Shown piece by piece: positions 1 through 5,781 of a stretch of DNA of 6,432 nt (position 1 is its first letter; the number at the start of each line of letters is the position of its first letter). The notes below the pieces were generated by a model. It did no database searches and was not told where the DNA came from. It worked only from the letters and a program-made list of their open reading frames with translations. A program made the position numbers and the translations under genes. Location: the NCBI GenBank assembly GCA_029856295.1, contig JAHQWS010000142.1:1-6432 (forward strand). The letters run 5' to 3'. This DNA is from Promethearchaeia archaeon. Lineage in GTDB: Archaea; Asgardarchaeota; Lokiarchaeia; Sigyniarchaeales; SOKP01.

Positions 1-86
1 CTCTTCTAGCCGTTCTTCTGGCCGTTCTCCTGGCCGTTCTCCTGGCCGTTCTCCTGGCCGTTCTCCTGGCCGTTCTCCTGGCCGTT
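1..86. repeat. 12-bp GC-rich tandem repeat (minisatellite), seven units
   Basis: Seven head-to-tail units of TTCTCCTGGCCG fill positions 1-84; units 3-7 are identical and the first two carry substitutions (ctcttctagccg, ttcttctggccg). The unit is 8/12 G+C in a region that is otherwise about one third G+C. Because 12 is a multiple of 3 the array reads as four-residue repeats. On the plus strand, the frame starting at base 2 gives SSSR, SSGR, then five SPGR and stops at TAG 86-88; the frame starting at base 3 gives LLAV repeats. On the minus strand an ATG at 109-107 leads into TARR repeats that run off the left edge. The differences between units are synonymous in the TARR and LLAV frames but change residues in the SPGR frame. 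With two variant units this is weak evidence, so no gene is called. The repeat may also be where the assembly broke. Confidence 0.95.
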
Positions 87-109
87 AGAGAGAGACGTTG
101 ATTCAACAT

Positions 110-267
110 ATCCTTGATTATTTATTAATTATTAACTTCTTTAATATTAAAATTCTAATTTCTTATTAGATTCGACAATTATCTTTTAAATTATGGATGA
201 TAAATTTTTAATCCTTACTCCATTTCCTTAACATAAGATTAAGAAATTAAGTTGAGTTGATTTTAAT
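110..267 (+). promoter_or_regulatory. AT-rich intergenic region upstream of the CooC-like gene
   Basis: This gap is almost entirely A+T and contains no open frame with protein-like composition. It should hold the promoter of the plus-strand group starting at 268. TATA-like stretches include a perfect 12-bp palindrome TTTAATATTAAA at 140-151 and an AATTTTTAAT stretch near 204-213. In such AT-rich DNA I cannot say which is used. No strong ribosome binding site precedes the TTG at 268; only a weak GAG at 254-256 is visible. If the minus-strand repeat frame starting at 109 is a gene, this would be a divergent promoter region. Confidence 0.4.
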
Positions 268-1044
268 TTGAATAAAATAATTGCATTTTCTGGAAAAGGT
301 GGTGTTGGTAAAACCACAAGTTTAGTGTTATGCTTAAAATATATTATTGATAATAGAAAAGCTAAAGATCTTTTAGTTATAGATTCTGATCCTGATGCAA
401 ATGTGGCAGATGTGATTGGTGAAGAAATAAAATTCTGCGATACAATTGGAGGAAAAATGAAATTGTTAAAAGATAAAATTCAAGGATTTAAAGTATCACC
501 AAACACTCCAAAAAATCAATTAATTGAATCCGATGTGTTTAGTTGTCTTATCGAAATGGATGAATTTGATCTATTAGAGATGGGTCGCCAGGAGGGCGAG
601 GGATGCTATTGTTTCATTAATGATGTACTAAAAAAGGTAATAGATAGCTTATCTAAAAACTATGACATCACGTTATTAGATTCTCCAGCTGGATTAGAAC
701 ATTTTGCGCGTAAAACTGGAAGAGATGTAACTGATTTAGTGATTGTAACTGATCCTTCAAAAATGGGAATTCATACCATGAAACGTATTCTCGAAATTAC
801 AGATGAGTTACAATTAAAATTTGAAAATATTTGGATACTCGGAAATCGATTCCCTGACGATTTAAAGGTGGTTTTAGATGAAGAAGTTCAAAAAATGAAA
901 AAAGAAAATGTTAAACTATTAGGTTTTATATCTAATAACGATGAAATTAGTAAGATAAATCTTATGGATGGAAACCTACTTGAGCTTTCAAAAGATAATC
1001 CTTCTTATCAACAAGCAAAGGATATTTTTGCTAAAATTATTTAA
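268..1044 (+). CDS. CooC-like nickel-insertion ATPase (MinD/ParA-type P-loop NTPase)
   Basis: This is a 258-residue cytoplasmic ATPase of the CooC/AcsF family, whose characterised members use ATP-driven dimerisation to help insert nickel into carbon monoxide dehydrogenase or acetyl-CoA synthase. The deviant Walker A loop GKGGVGKTT lies at residues 9-17, with signature Lys10 and catalytic Lys15. The switch region DSDPDAN is at 39-45 and the Walker B-like LLDSPAGLEHFARKT at 136-150, close to the AGLEH(x)R(x)T block usual in CooC. Most telling is GRQEGEGCYC at 106-115: the CxC pair (Cys113, Cys115) is the dimer-interface metal site of CooC proteins and is absent from ordinary MinD/ParA. The start is TTG at 268; an in-frame TGA at 253-255 lies just upstream with no ATG or GTG between, and the P-loop needs this N-terminus. 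The TauE-family gene follows 30 bases later. No CODH or ACS gene is in the window, so the client is unknown. The family call is firm and the exact metal target is inferred. Confidence 0.88.
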   Translation: MNKIIAFSGKGGVGKTTSLVLCLKYIIDNRKAKDLLVIDSDPDANVADVIGEEIKFCDTIGGKMKLLKDKIQGFKVSPNTPKNQLIESDVFSCLIEMDEFDLLEMGRQEGEGCYCFINDVLKKVIDSLSKNYDITLLDSPAGLEHFARKTGRDVTDLVIVTDPSKMGIHTMKRILEITDELQLKFENIWILGNRFPDDLKVVLDEEVQKMKKENVKLLGFISNNDEISKINLMDGNLLELSKDNPSYQQAKDIFAKII

Positions 1045-1074
1045 AAATCCTTCATTTTTTAGAATTGTTAGCTC

Positions 1075-1869
1075 ATGGAAGAATATATTTTTATTTTACT
1101 TATCTTAGCTTTTGCTATTCTTGTCGGATCAACGTTAGGATTTGGTGACTCTTTAATTTTCATTCCTGTAGCAGCTATTTTTTTGGATATTCATATAGCC
1201 ATCGTTTTAATGGGATTTTGGTCATTTATATTATCCATTTTTAATACTATTAAATATAAGCAGTATTTTGATGTGGCCCTAGTTAAAAAATTTCTAGCAC
1301 CAGGCATCACTGGTGTTATCATAGGAGCCCTACTTTTAATTATAGCGCCAATTCATGTAGTCGAACTTTCCCTTGGCCTTTTTATAATAGTTTTCATTAT
1401 CACTAAACTCAGAGATTTACAAAAAGAAAATGATGAAACCTCAATAGATAACTCACTTCTAACTGAATCTCAATTGAATATAGTACCAAATTTAATCTTT
1501 TACCCTGGAGCTTTTCTATATGGATTTGTTGGTGGTTTAATTGGCACTCCAGGCCCAATAAATGTGGCATTATTAGAAAAACGGGGCCATGAACGTGAAA
1601 GTTTTATAGGCAACTTTGCTCTGATTGCCATCATCATCAGCTCGTTTAGATTAATAATTTATGTATCGTATGACTTATTTCCAGTTGAATTAATTGCCTT
1701 CTTCTTAATTGGAATCGTTATTACTTATGCAGTAACTAAGATTGGTCATTGGTTAACCCCTAAAATTCCAATAAAGAAGTTTAAGTTGTTGGTCCTGATA
1801 TTGCTCACGATCATAGGTGTTAGATTAGTAGTAAACTCTCTATTATTTCTTTTTAATCTTAAAATTTAA
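1075..1869 (+). CDS. TauE/SafE-family membrane permease
   Basis: This 264-residue integral membrane protein has about eight hydrophobic segments, approximately at residues 4-22, 27-39, 41-57, 74-91, 95-111, 139-157, 177-223 (two segments) and 237-258, with a charged cytoplasmic-type loop at 112-137. Each half carries the glycine-rich element typical of the internally duplicated TauE/SafE family (Pfam DUF81): GSTLGFG at 18-24, and GFVGGLIGTPGP at 150-161 followed by a RGHERESFIGN stretch. Family members have been linked to export of sulfite or sulfoacetate and to movement of other small anions, but most are uncharacterised and substrate cannot be read from sequence. No Shine-Dalgarno site precedes ATG 1075; translation probably depends on co-transcription with the CooC-like gene, 30 bases upstream. 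A T6 run at 1055-1060 in that gap could reduce readthrough. The 54-residue Cys/His protein begins 26 bases after the stop, hinting at a metal- or sulfur-related role. Confidence 0.85.
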   Translation: MEEYIFILLILAFAILVGSTLGFGDSLIFIPVAAIFLDIHIAIVLMGFWSFILSIFNTIKYKQYFDVALVKKFLAPGITGVIIGALLLIIAPIHVVELSLGLFIIVFIITKLRDLQKENDETSIDNSLLTESQLNIVPNLIFYPGAFLYGFVGGLIGTPGPINVALLEKRGHERESFIGNFALIAIIISSFRLIIYVSYDLFPVELIAFFLIGIVITYAVTKIGHWLTPKIPIKKFKLLVLILLTIIGVRLVVNSLLFLFNLKI

Positions 1870-1895
1870 TAATTATCGATTCTATTATTGAATTA

Positions 1896-2060
1896 ATGAG
1901 TAATAAAAAAAAACATGCCGAGGATTGCGGTTGCGAACATCATGACCATTTAAAAGGTTCGACACAAAATATGGATGGTAAATGTCCGACTGATTCCTTT
2001 GTTGATAATCTAATAGATAATCTAAAAAAGGAATTTGAAAAAGAAAGTGAAAATAATTAA
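1896..2060 (+). CDS. 54-residue Cys/His-rich miniprotein, possible metal binder
   Basis: I do not recognise this protein. ATG at 1896 opens a 54-codon frame ending at TAA 2058-2060. After a basic start (MSNKKK) comes a dense set of potential metal ligands: His7, Cys11, Cys13, His15, His16 and His18 in HAEDCGCEHHDH, with a further Cys30 in GKCPTD. The second half (residues 31-54) is charged and likely helical, rich in Lys, Glu and Asn. No signal peptide or membrane segment is visible, so it should be cytoplasmic. It lies 26 bases after the TauE-family gene on the same strand and is probably the third gene of that operon. No ribosome binding site is evident. A 99-codon frame on the opposite strand overlaps it, but that one is rich in Phe, Tyr and Leu and looks spurious. 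The coding call rests on protein-like composition, operon position and the clustered ligands; metal binding is inference. Confidence 0.6.
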   Translation: MSNKKKHAEDCGCEHHDHLKGSTQNMDGKCPTDSFVDNLIDNLKKEFEKESENN

Positions 2061-2120
2061 CAAATTTATACGACCATAAATCATTACACAAATTATAACT
2101 TTTCGAAAGTATATCCACTA

Positions 2121-2127
2121 TTTTTTT
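2121..2127 (+). terminator. Possible T-tract terminator of the plus-strand operon
   Basis: A T7 run lies 60 bases after the stop of the miniprotein gene. Archaeal transcripts commonly end at U-tracts without a strong hairpin, so this is a candidate 3' end for the group starting at 268. Runs of this length are not rare in DNA this AT-rich. Confidence 0.3.
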
Positions 2128-2153
2128 AATAAGATCCCAAAATAATCTTATTA
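2127..2153. repeat. 9-bp inverted repeat upstream of the ThDP enzyme gene
   Basis: TAATAAGAT at 2127-2135 is matched exactly by ATCTTATTA at 2145-2153 across a 9-base spacer. It lies 72-98 bases before the start of the ThDP enzyme gene. As RNA it would form a weak hairpin; as DNA it has the shape of an operator for a dimeric regulator. A T-run precedes rather than follows it on the plus strand, so it is not a standard intrinsic terminator for the upstream genes. Confidence 0.4.
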
Positions 2154-2181
2154 CAATTATTAAAGTTTTAAATTCTCCTTT

Positions 2182-2224
2182 CATATTTTTAATTAATCAA
2201 AAAAACTGTTTTTGACTGTTTATC
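2182..2224 (+). promoter_or_regulatory. Likely promoter of the ThDP enzyme gene, with direct repeat
   Basis: An AT-only TATA-like stretch (ATATTTTTAATTAAT, 2183-2197) lies 28-42 bases before ATG 2225. If used by archaeal TBP, transcription would start close to the ATG and give a short or absent leader. This fits the lack of any Shine-Dalgarno sequence. Two copies of ACTGTTT at 2205-2211 and 2215-2221 are spaced exactly 10 bases apart, on one face of the helix, directly before the start codon. They could be a regulator site over the transcription start. Confidence 0.4.
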
Positions 2225-4048
2225 ATGGCTATATATACTGGAAGTGAAATAATTGTAAAATATCTTATAAAAGAAGGAGTTAAATATGTTCTTGGCATTC
2301 CGGGCCATGGGTGTCTACCTTTAACAGATGCTTTATATCGCTATAAAGACAAAATTCAATTGATTCAGCCAAAGCAAGAAATGTCTGGTGTTCATTGTGC
2401 AGTAGGGTATTATCGTATAACAGGAAAGCCATTAATGGTCTTTACTTCAATTGGTCCTGGTGCAATAAATACTGCGATTGGTTTAGCTGATGCATATGTG
2501 GATTCAATGCCCGTACTTGTAATTAATGGAGATACTCATGTGCATATGCGTGGTAAGGGCGTCTTACAAGAAATAGAGCGAACAAGAGATTCCGATATGC
2601 CCAGAATATTAGAACCGATTGTTAAACGCAACTGGCAGGTATCATCAGTTAGCCAATTGCCTACGATAATGCAGCGTGCTTTTAACCAAATGATGACTGG
2701 AAGGCGGGGGCCTGTAGTGATTGATTTACCTATAGATGTGCAGGCTGAAGCAATTGAAACTGAAATACCCGAGCCTTTAGAAAGAAGATCAACTGGAAGA
2801 GTTTTAGGAGATCCCGAATTAATTAAACAGGCAGCAGAAATTTTAAAGGAAGCAAAAAGACCCGTATTGTTCATAGGTGGTGGTGTAATTACAGCCGAAG
2901 CCACTAATGAAGTTCAGAAATTGGCTGAAACTATTGGAGCTGCTGTTGTTGTCACAATGATGGGAAAAGATGTAATCCCTAATGATCATCCCCTCTACTG
3001 TTGGTCTGCCGGTTCTAAAGGGACCACGATAGGTTTAAATATGACTTCTAAAGCCGATGTCATTTTAGCGCTCGGATGTAGATTTGCTGATGAAACTGCA
3101 GCTTCTTATAAGGATGGAGTTAGCTTCTCAATTCCGCCAACAAAACTAATCCAAATTGATATAGACCCCCACGAAATAGGTAAAAATTACCCCGTTTCAA
3201 TAGGAATTTTTGGAGACGCTAAAGCATGTCTGAACCAAATTATTGAAGAGTTAAATGCACAAGGTTTTTCAAAGGATTATGTAAAAACCGATTATTTTAA
3301 AGAGATGCAAGAAGACAAAAAGAAATGGTTTGAGTTTCTTGCTGAACATACAGATGATACTAAAGTTCCTGTTATGATTTCTCCTGTACTAAAAGAAATT
3401 CGAAAATTCTTTGATAAAGATGCTGTAATTGTGACTAGTTCTGGAAATGTACAAGCTCAAATGCTACAAGAATTAGAATTTTATGAGCCAAGAACATGTA
3501 TTACTGCTGGAGGTTTTTCTGCTATGGGTTATACTGTTCCTGCGGCTATCGGAGCTAAGTTAGGATCAATAGATATTGGCAAACCTAATCGACAGGTCGT
3601 AGGTTTGGTTGGTGATGGAGATTTTATGATGACGATTTCTGAACTCTCAGTCGCCGTTCAACTGGGACTTTCCAATATCTTTTTTATTGTATTAAATAAT
3701 CATGGGTGGATTGCAATTAAAGATTTACAGCAAGCTGCTTTTGGAGAGGATAGAGGTTATGGAACTGCTTTTGAAGATAAAGATGGAAATTCTTATTCTC
3801 CTGATTTTGCTAAAATAGGGGAAGCTTTTGGTTGCTATGCTGAGAAGATCTCTAAGAAAGAAGAGATAATACCTGCTTTAGAAAGAGCAGCAAAATCACG
3901 TAAACCTGCTGTTATTGAGATTGAAGTACAAAGAGAATTTCCCTTCACTGGATCACCAGCGGTTGGTTGGTGGGATGTGCCTATACCAGCATATCTAACG
4001 GAGCGTAGAAAGAAATACGAAGAAGAAATGAAAGGAGAAAAATTGTAA
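2225..4048 (+). CDS. ThDP-dependent enzyme, acetolactate synthase superfamily, IolD-like
   Basis: This 607-residue protein has the three-domain plan of the acetolactate synthase/pyruvate oxidase superfamily. The PYR domain (about 1-175) includes GIPGHG at 24-29 and the cofactor-activating glutamate Glu52 in QPKQEMSG. The central nucleotide-fold domain (about 195-350) is followed by the PP domain (about 380-570), with the ThDP/Mg motif GDGD from 463 and Asn-Asn at 491-492. Features resembling IolD (trihydroxycyclohexanedione hydrolase) rather than biosynthetic acetolactate synthase are the GHG element, the VLQEIE stretch, the NHGxxxIxxLQ block after the metal motif, and a C-terminal WWDVP followed by a charged helix. 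IolD cleaves a cyclic 1,2-dione hydrolytically; other possibilities are acetolactate synthase or cyclohexane-1,2-dione hydrolase-like activity. No regulatory subunit or other inositol genes are present. There is no Shine-Dalgarno site at ATG 2225. It ends 5 bases from the convergent tautomerase gene. Superfamily is certain, substrate is not. Confidence 0.85.
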   Translation: MAIYTGSEIIVKYLIKEGVKYVLGIPGHGCLPLTDALYRYKDKIQLIQPKQEMSGVHCAVGYYRITGKPLMVFTSIGPGAINTAIGLADAYVDSMPVLVINGDTHVHMRGKGVLQEIERTRDSDMPRILEPIVKRNWQVSSVSQLPTIMQRAFNQMMTGRRGPVVIDLPIDVQAEAIETEIPEPLERRSTGRVLGDPELIKQAAEILKEAKRPVLFIGGGVITAEATNEVQKLAETIGAAVVVTMMGKDVIPNDHPLYCWSAGSKGTTIGLNMTSKADVILALGCRFADETAASYKDGVSFSIPPTKLIQIDIDPHEIGKNYPVSIGIFGDAKACLNQIIEELNAQGFSKDYVKTDYFKEMQEDKKKWFEFLAEHTDDTKVPVMISPVLKEIRKFFDKDAVIVTSSGNVQAQMLQELEFYEPRTCITAGGFSAMGYTVPAAIGAKLGSIDIGKPNRQVVGLVGDGDFMMTISELSVAVQLGLSNIFFIVLNNHGWIAIKDLQQAAFGEDRGYGTAFEDKDGNSYSPDFAKIGEAFGCYAEKISKKEEIIPALERAAKSRKPAVIEIEVQREFPFTGSPAVGWWDVPIPAYLTERRKKYEEEMKGEKL

Positions 4049-4053
4049 TTTTT

Positions 4054-4257
4054 CTATTTTGGTCCTGTCTCTGGTAATCTTTCAGAAGCGGGGTCTCCTC
4101 CAATACCCCAATGTGTTTTGGGAATTTCATGCACAACTATTTCTACAGCGTGCTGAGGGACTCCCAAATCCACGAACGCTTGAGTTATTTTTTGTATTAG
4201 GATTTTCACTCTATCTTCTCCAAAACCTTTCCAAACATTTACATGGACAATTGGCAT
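4054..4257 (-). CDS. 4-oxalocrotonate tautomerase-family protein
   Basis: This 67-residue protein starts MPIVHVNVWKG and carries the HWGIGG and ASE elements near the C-terminus that mark the 4-OT/YwhB/DmpI family. These small enzymes form hexamers and use the N-terminal proline, exposed after Met removal, as catalytic base for keto-enol tautomerisation; here it is Pro2 of the precursor. Compared with classical 4-OT, the positions of the two substrate-binding arginines differ: position 11 of the mature chain is Phe (KGFGED instead of KGRxxE), and the residue aligned with Arg39 appears to be Glu in HAVEIVVHE. Substrate is therefore probably not oxalocrotonate, or the protein is a promiscuous or altered tautomerase. 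Expression signals are good: AGAGGT 8 bases before the ATG and a TATA-like box farther up. It converges on the ThDP enzyme gene with 5 bases between stops. The plus-strand frame across the same interval is a shadow. Confidence 0.9.
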   Translation of the reverse strand: MPIVHVNVWKGFGEDRVKILIQKITQAFVDLGVPQHAVEIVVHEIPKTHWGIGGDPASERLPETGPK

Positions 4258-4265
4258 TTTTTTAA

Positions 4266-4302
4266 ACCTCTATTTTATAATAATATTTTATATCTATTTA
4301 AA
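4266..4302 (-). promoter_or_regulatory. Promoter and ribosome binding site of the tautomerase gene
   Basis: Read on the minus strand, TTTAAATA (4302-4295) has the form of an archaeal TATA box, with a second AT-rich candidate, ATATAAAA, just downstream near 4293-4286. A start of transcription about 25 bases below the first box would fall near 4273. AGAGGT at 4271-4266 is a strong Shine-Dalgarno match placed 8 bases before the ATG at 4257, which fixes that start codon. Confidence 0.55.
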
Positions 4303-4336
4303 AATTTTAATCTAATTGACAGATCTTAATAATTTC

Positions 4337-4346
4337 AAAAAAAAAA
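4337..4346 (-). terminator. T10-tract terminator after the radical SAM gene
   Basis: Ten consecutive A on the plus strand give a T10 run on the minus strand, beginning 7 bases after the stop codon of the radical SAM gene. No stable hairpin precedes it, so it fits archaeal U-tract termination rather than a bacterial intrinsic terminator. It would separate the radical SAM transcript from the tautomerase gene downstream, which has its own promoter. Confidence 0.55.
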
Positions 4347-4352
4347 GAATTT

Positions 4353-5618
4353 TTATAGCTGATAATTGACTCCAGGTTCAATCCCGGCAATCCTGAAAAG
4401 GTCATCACCAGCAATTATCTCTTCTAAATCTTTCTGTTCATACTGGCTAAAAAAAATAGGCTCCAAAAAATTTTCTTTCTCTGAATACGCTCTTGTTAAT
4501 TTTCTTTGTAGGGTAGGGTCATTTCTAATCGATTTTTTTAGAGGTGTATTTTTATATATACGATAATAGAAACTAATCCCAACTGTTTTAGGACGATTCT
4601 CTTGAAAAAAATTTAACATTTCCATAGTAGAATCGATCGTCTCATAAGGATACCCTGTCAACAAATCAATTGCTAACTCAATTTTATATTTATTACAATA
4701 ATTTATGATTTTAGCCAGATCAACGTAAGAATAATTATTGAGCGTTTGAGTTATTTTATCGCTATCAACTGAAATTGTTATTAAATACGCATTAGACTCA
4801 TGCAATAACTGAAATAAACTCTCGTTATATGGAAAAGGCTTCATATATAGCGTCCATTTCAAGGGCAAGGATTTTTTAGCCAATGCATTACAAAAATCTA
4901 TGGAAAAATTAAGATCTGAATTAAATTCACTATCGCATAAATGAAAATGTGTATAACCGAGATTTACTAAATTTTCTATTTCACCTAATATATTTGTTAC
5001 TTTTCTAAATGAAACTTTAGTACTTGCTTCTATACAATAAGGACATTGATTTCGGCAGCCCACATGGGTAGAAAAGCCAACTATTCCCTCATTAGAATAG
5101 TATTGCTGATAATTTACTTTTTTAGCTCTTATATGTATTAAATCATCATCTAATCCATAATTCCAGCCATTAATAATATTGTTTTCTAACTGACCTGCTT
5201 GCCATGATTCTAAAAATTTTGGAAAAGCTCGTTCACCAGGACCAATAATACCATAATCAGCTTGAAGATATTCCAATATTTCATTTGGCATAGCAGAAAA
5301 ACCTGCTCCTCCCAGGATTATTGGAATTTCATGTTGCCTCACACAATCAATTAATTTTTTGAATTTTGGCAAATAAAACTCGTTATTGAAATAAATACAT
5401 GAATCAATATTTCGAATAGAGAGCCCCACTATATCATATATTTCTGAATTAAGGTGATTTTCCAATTTATCTAAAGGAAAGGCTGTAAAACATAAATCCA
5501 ATATTTTAACATCATGACCATGTTTTTCTAATGATGTTGTCAAGTATTCCAGACCTATTGGAATAACGGGAGGATTTTGCATCCTATTTGGATTTATTAA
5601 TAAAATTCTTAGCCCCAT
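4353..5618 (-). CDS. B12-binding-domain radical SAM protein, function unknown
   Basis: This 421-residue protein has the two-domain plan of cobalamin-binding radical SAM enzymes. Residues 1-140 form a Rossmann-like B12-binding domain: LLINPN near the start, PIGLEYLTTSLEKHGHDVKI at 20-39, LGGAGFSAMPNEIL at 102-115 and GIIGPGERAF at 123-132. It lacks the DxHxxG cobalamin His motif of methionine synthase, as is usual in this class. The radical SAM core follows, with the [4Fe-4S] ligands Cys188, Cys192 and Cys195 in CRNQCPYC, a likely SAM-contact region around YTHFHLCDSEF (222-232) and LLTGYPYET near 319-327. Family members include methyltransferases and ring-forming or ring-cleaving enzymes, so the substrate cannot be inferred. 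No ribosome binding site precedes the ATG at 5618; the start is chosen because it begins directly at the conserved first strand. It is divergent from the E1 alpha gene across 163 bases and may share regulation with it. Confidence 0.85.
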   Translation of the reverse strand: MGLRILLINPNRMQNPPVIPIGLEYLTTSLEKHGHDVKILDLCFTAFPLDKLENHLNSEIYDIVGLSIRNIDSCIYFNNEFYLPKFKKLIDCVRQHEIPIILGGAGFSAMPNEILEYLQADYGIIGPGERAFPKFLESWQAGQLENNIINGWNYGLDDDLIHIRAKKVNYQQYYSNEGIVGFSTHVGCRNQCPYCIEASTKVSFRKVTNILGEIENLVNLGYTHFHLCDSEFNSDLNFSIDFCNALAKKSLPLKWTLYMKPFPYNESLFQLLHESNAYLITISVDSDKITQTLNNYSYVDLAKIINYCNKYKIELAIDLLTGYPYETIDSTMEMLNFFQENRPKTVGISFYYRIYKNTPLKKSIRNDPTLQRKLTRAYSEKENFLEPIFFSQYEQKDLEEIIAGDDLFRIAGIEPGVNYQL

Positions 5619-5781
5619 TTTTTAAGAAAAATGTGTATAATTGCCGTTAAAAAATATTTTCTGAATTTATCAATGAAAAGAAAGAATTAAATATTTCCGA
5701 ATGAATTTAAATTTAATAACAATTTCGTTATATTGAGAATTAAATTTGAGAGCTTAAATTATTAAACTGAGGATTTAAATA
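5619..5781. promoter_or_regulatory. Divergent promoter region, radical SAM and E1 alpha genes
   Basis: These 163 bases separate two divergently transcribed genes and show no gene of their own. For the minus-strand gene, an AAAATATTTT box at 5651-5660 lies 33-42 bases before the ATG, consistent with a short-leader or nearly leaderless transcript. For the plus-strand gene, the stretch GAATTTAAATTTAATAA (5703-5719) is TATA-like and would place a start near 5738-5740. ATAAC at 5716-5720 and GTTAT at 5727-5731 form a small inverted repeat overlapping that box, a possible operator. The E1 alpha gene has the strong ribosome binding site TGAGGA at 5768-5773, 8 bases before its ATG. Confidence 0.45.

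Noticed and set aside
1..86. CRISPR array
   Set aside because: The units are 12 bp and contiguous with no unique spacers, so this is a simple tandem repeat.
140..151. Perfect palindrome TTTAATATTAAA as an operator
   Set aside because: It is made only of A and T in nearly pure A+T surroundings, where such palindromes are expected by chance; it is kept only as a possible TATA region.
1885..2184. 99-codon minus-strand frame between the TauE-family and ThDP genes
   Set aside because: It overlaps the miniprotein gene entirely, is enriched in Phe, Tyr, Leu and Asn as expected for AT-rich antisense, and has no ribosome binding site or recognisable motif.
2536..2904. 122-codon minus-strand frame inside the ThDP enzyme gene
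   Set aside because: It lies wholly within a well-supported gene whose motifs continue on both sides, and its composition is that of an antisense shadow.
2225..4048. Sulfoacetaldehyde acetyltransferase (Xsc), suggested by the nearby TauE-family gene
   Set aside because: The N-terminal and C-terminal blocks look like IolD rather than Xsc, no phosphotransacetylase gene is near, and the TauE/SafE family is too broad to imply sulfonate metabolism.
4059..4265. 68-codon plus-strand frame opposite the tautomerase gene
   Set aside because: The minus-strand protein has the conserved N-terminal proline and GIGG motif plus good expression signals; this one has no recognisable features.
4366..4566. 66-codon plus-strand frame inside the radical SAM gene
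   Set aside because: It is antisense to the C-terminal part of a clear gene and shows no family features or start signals.
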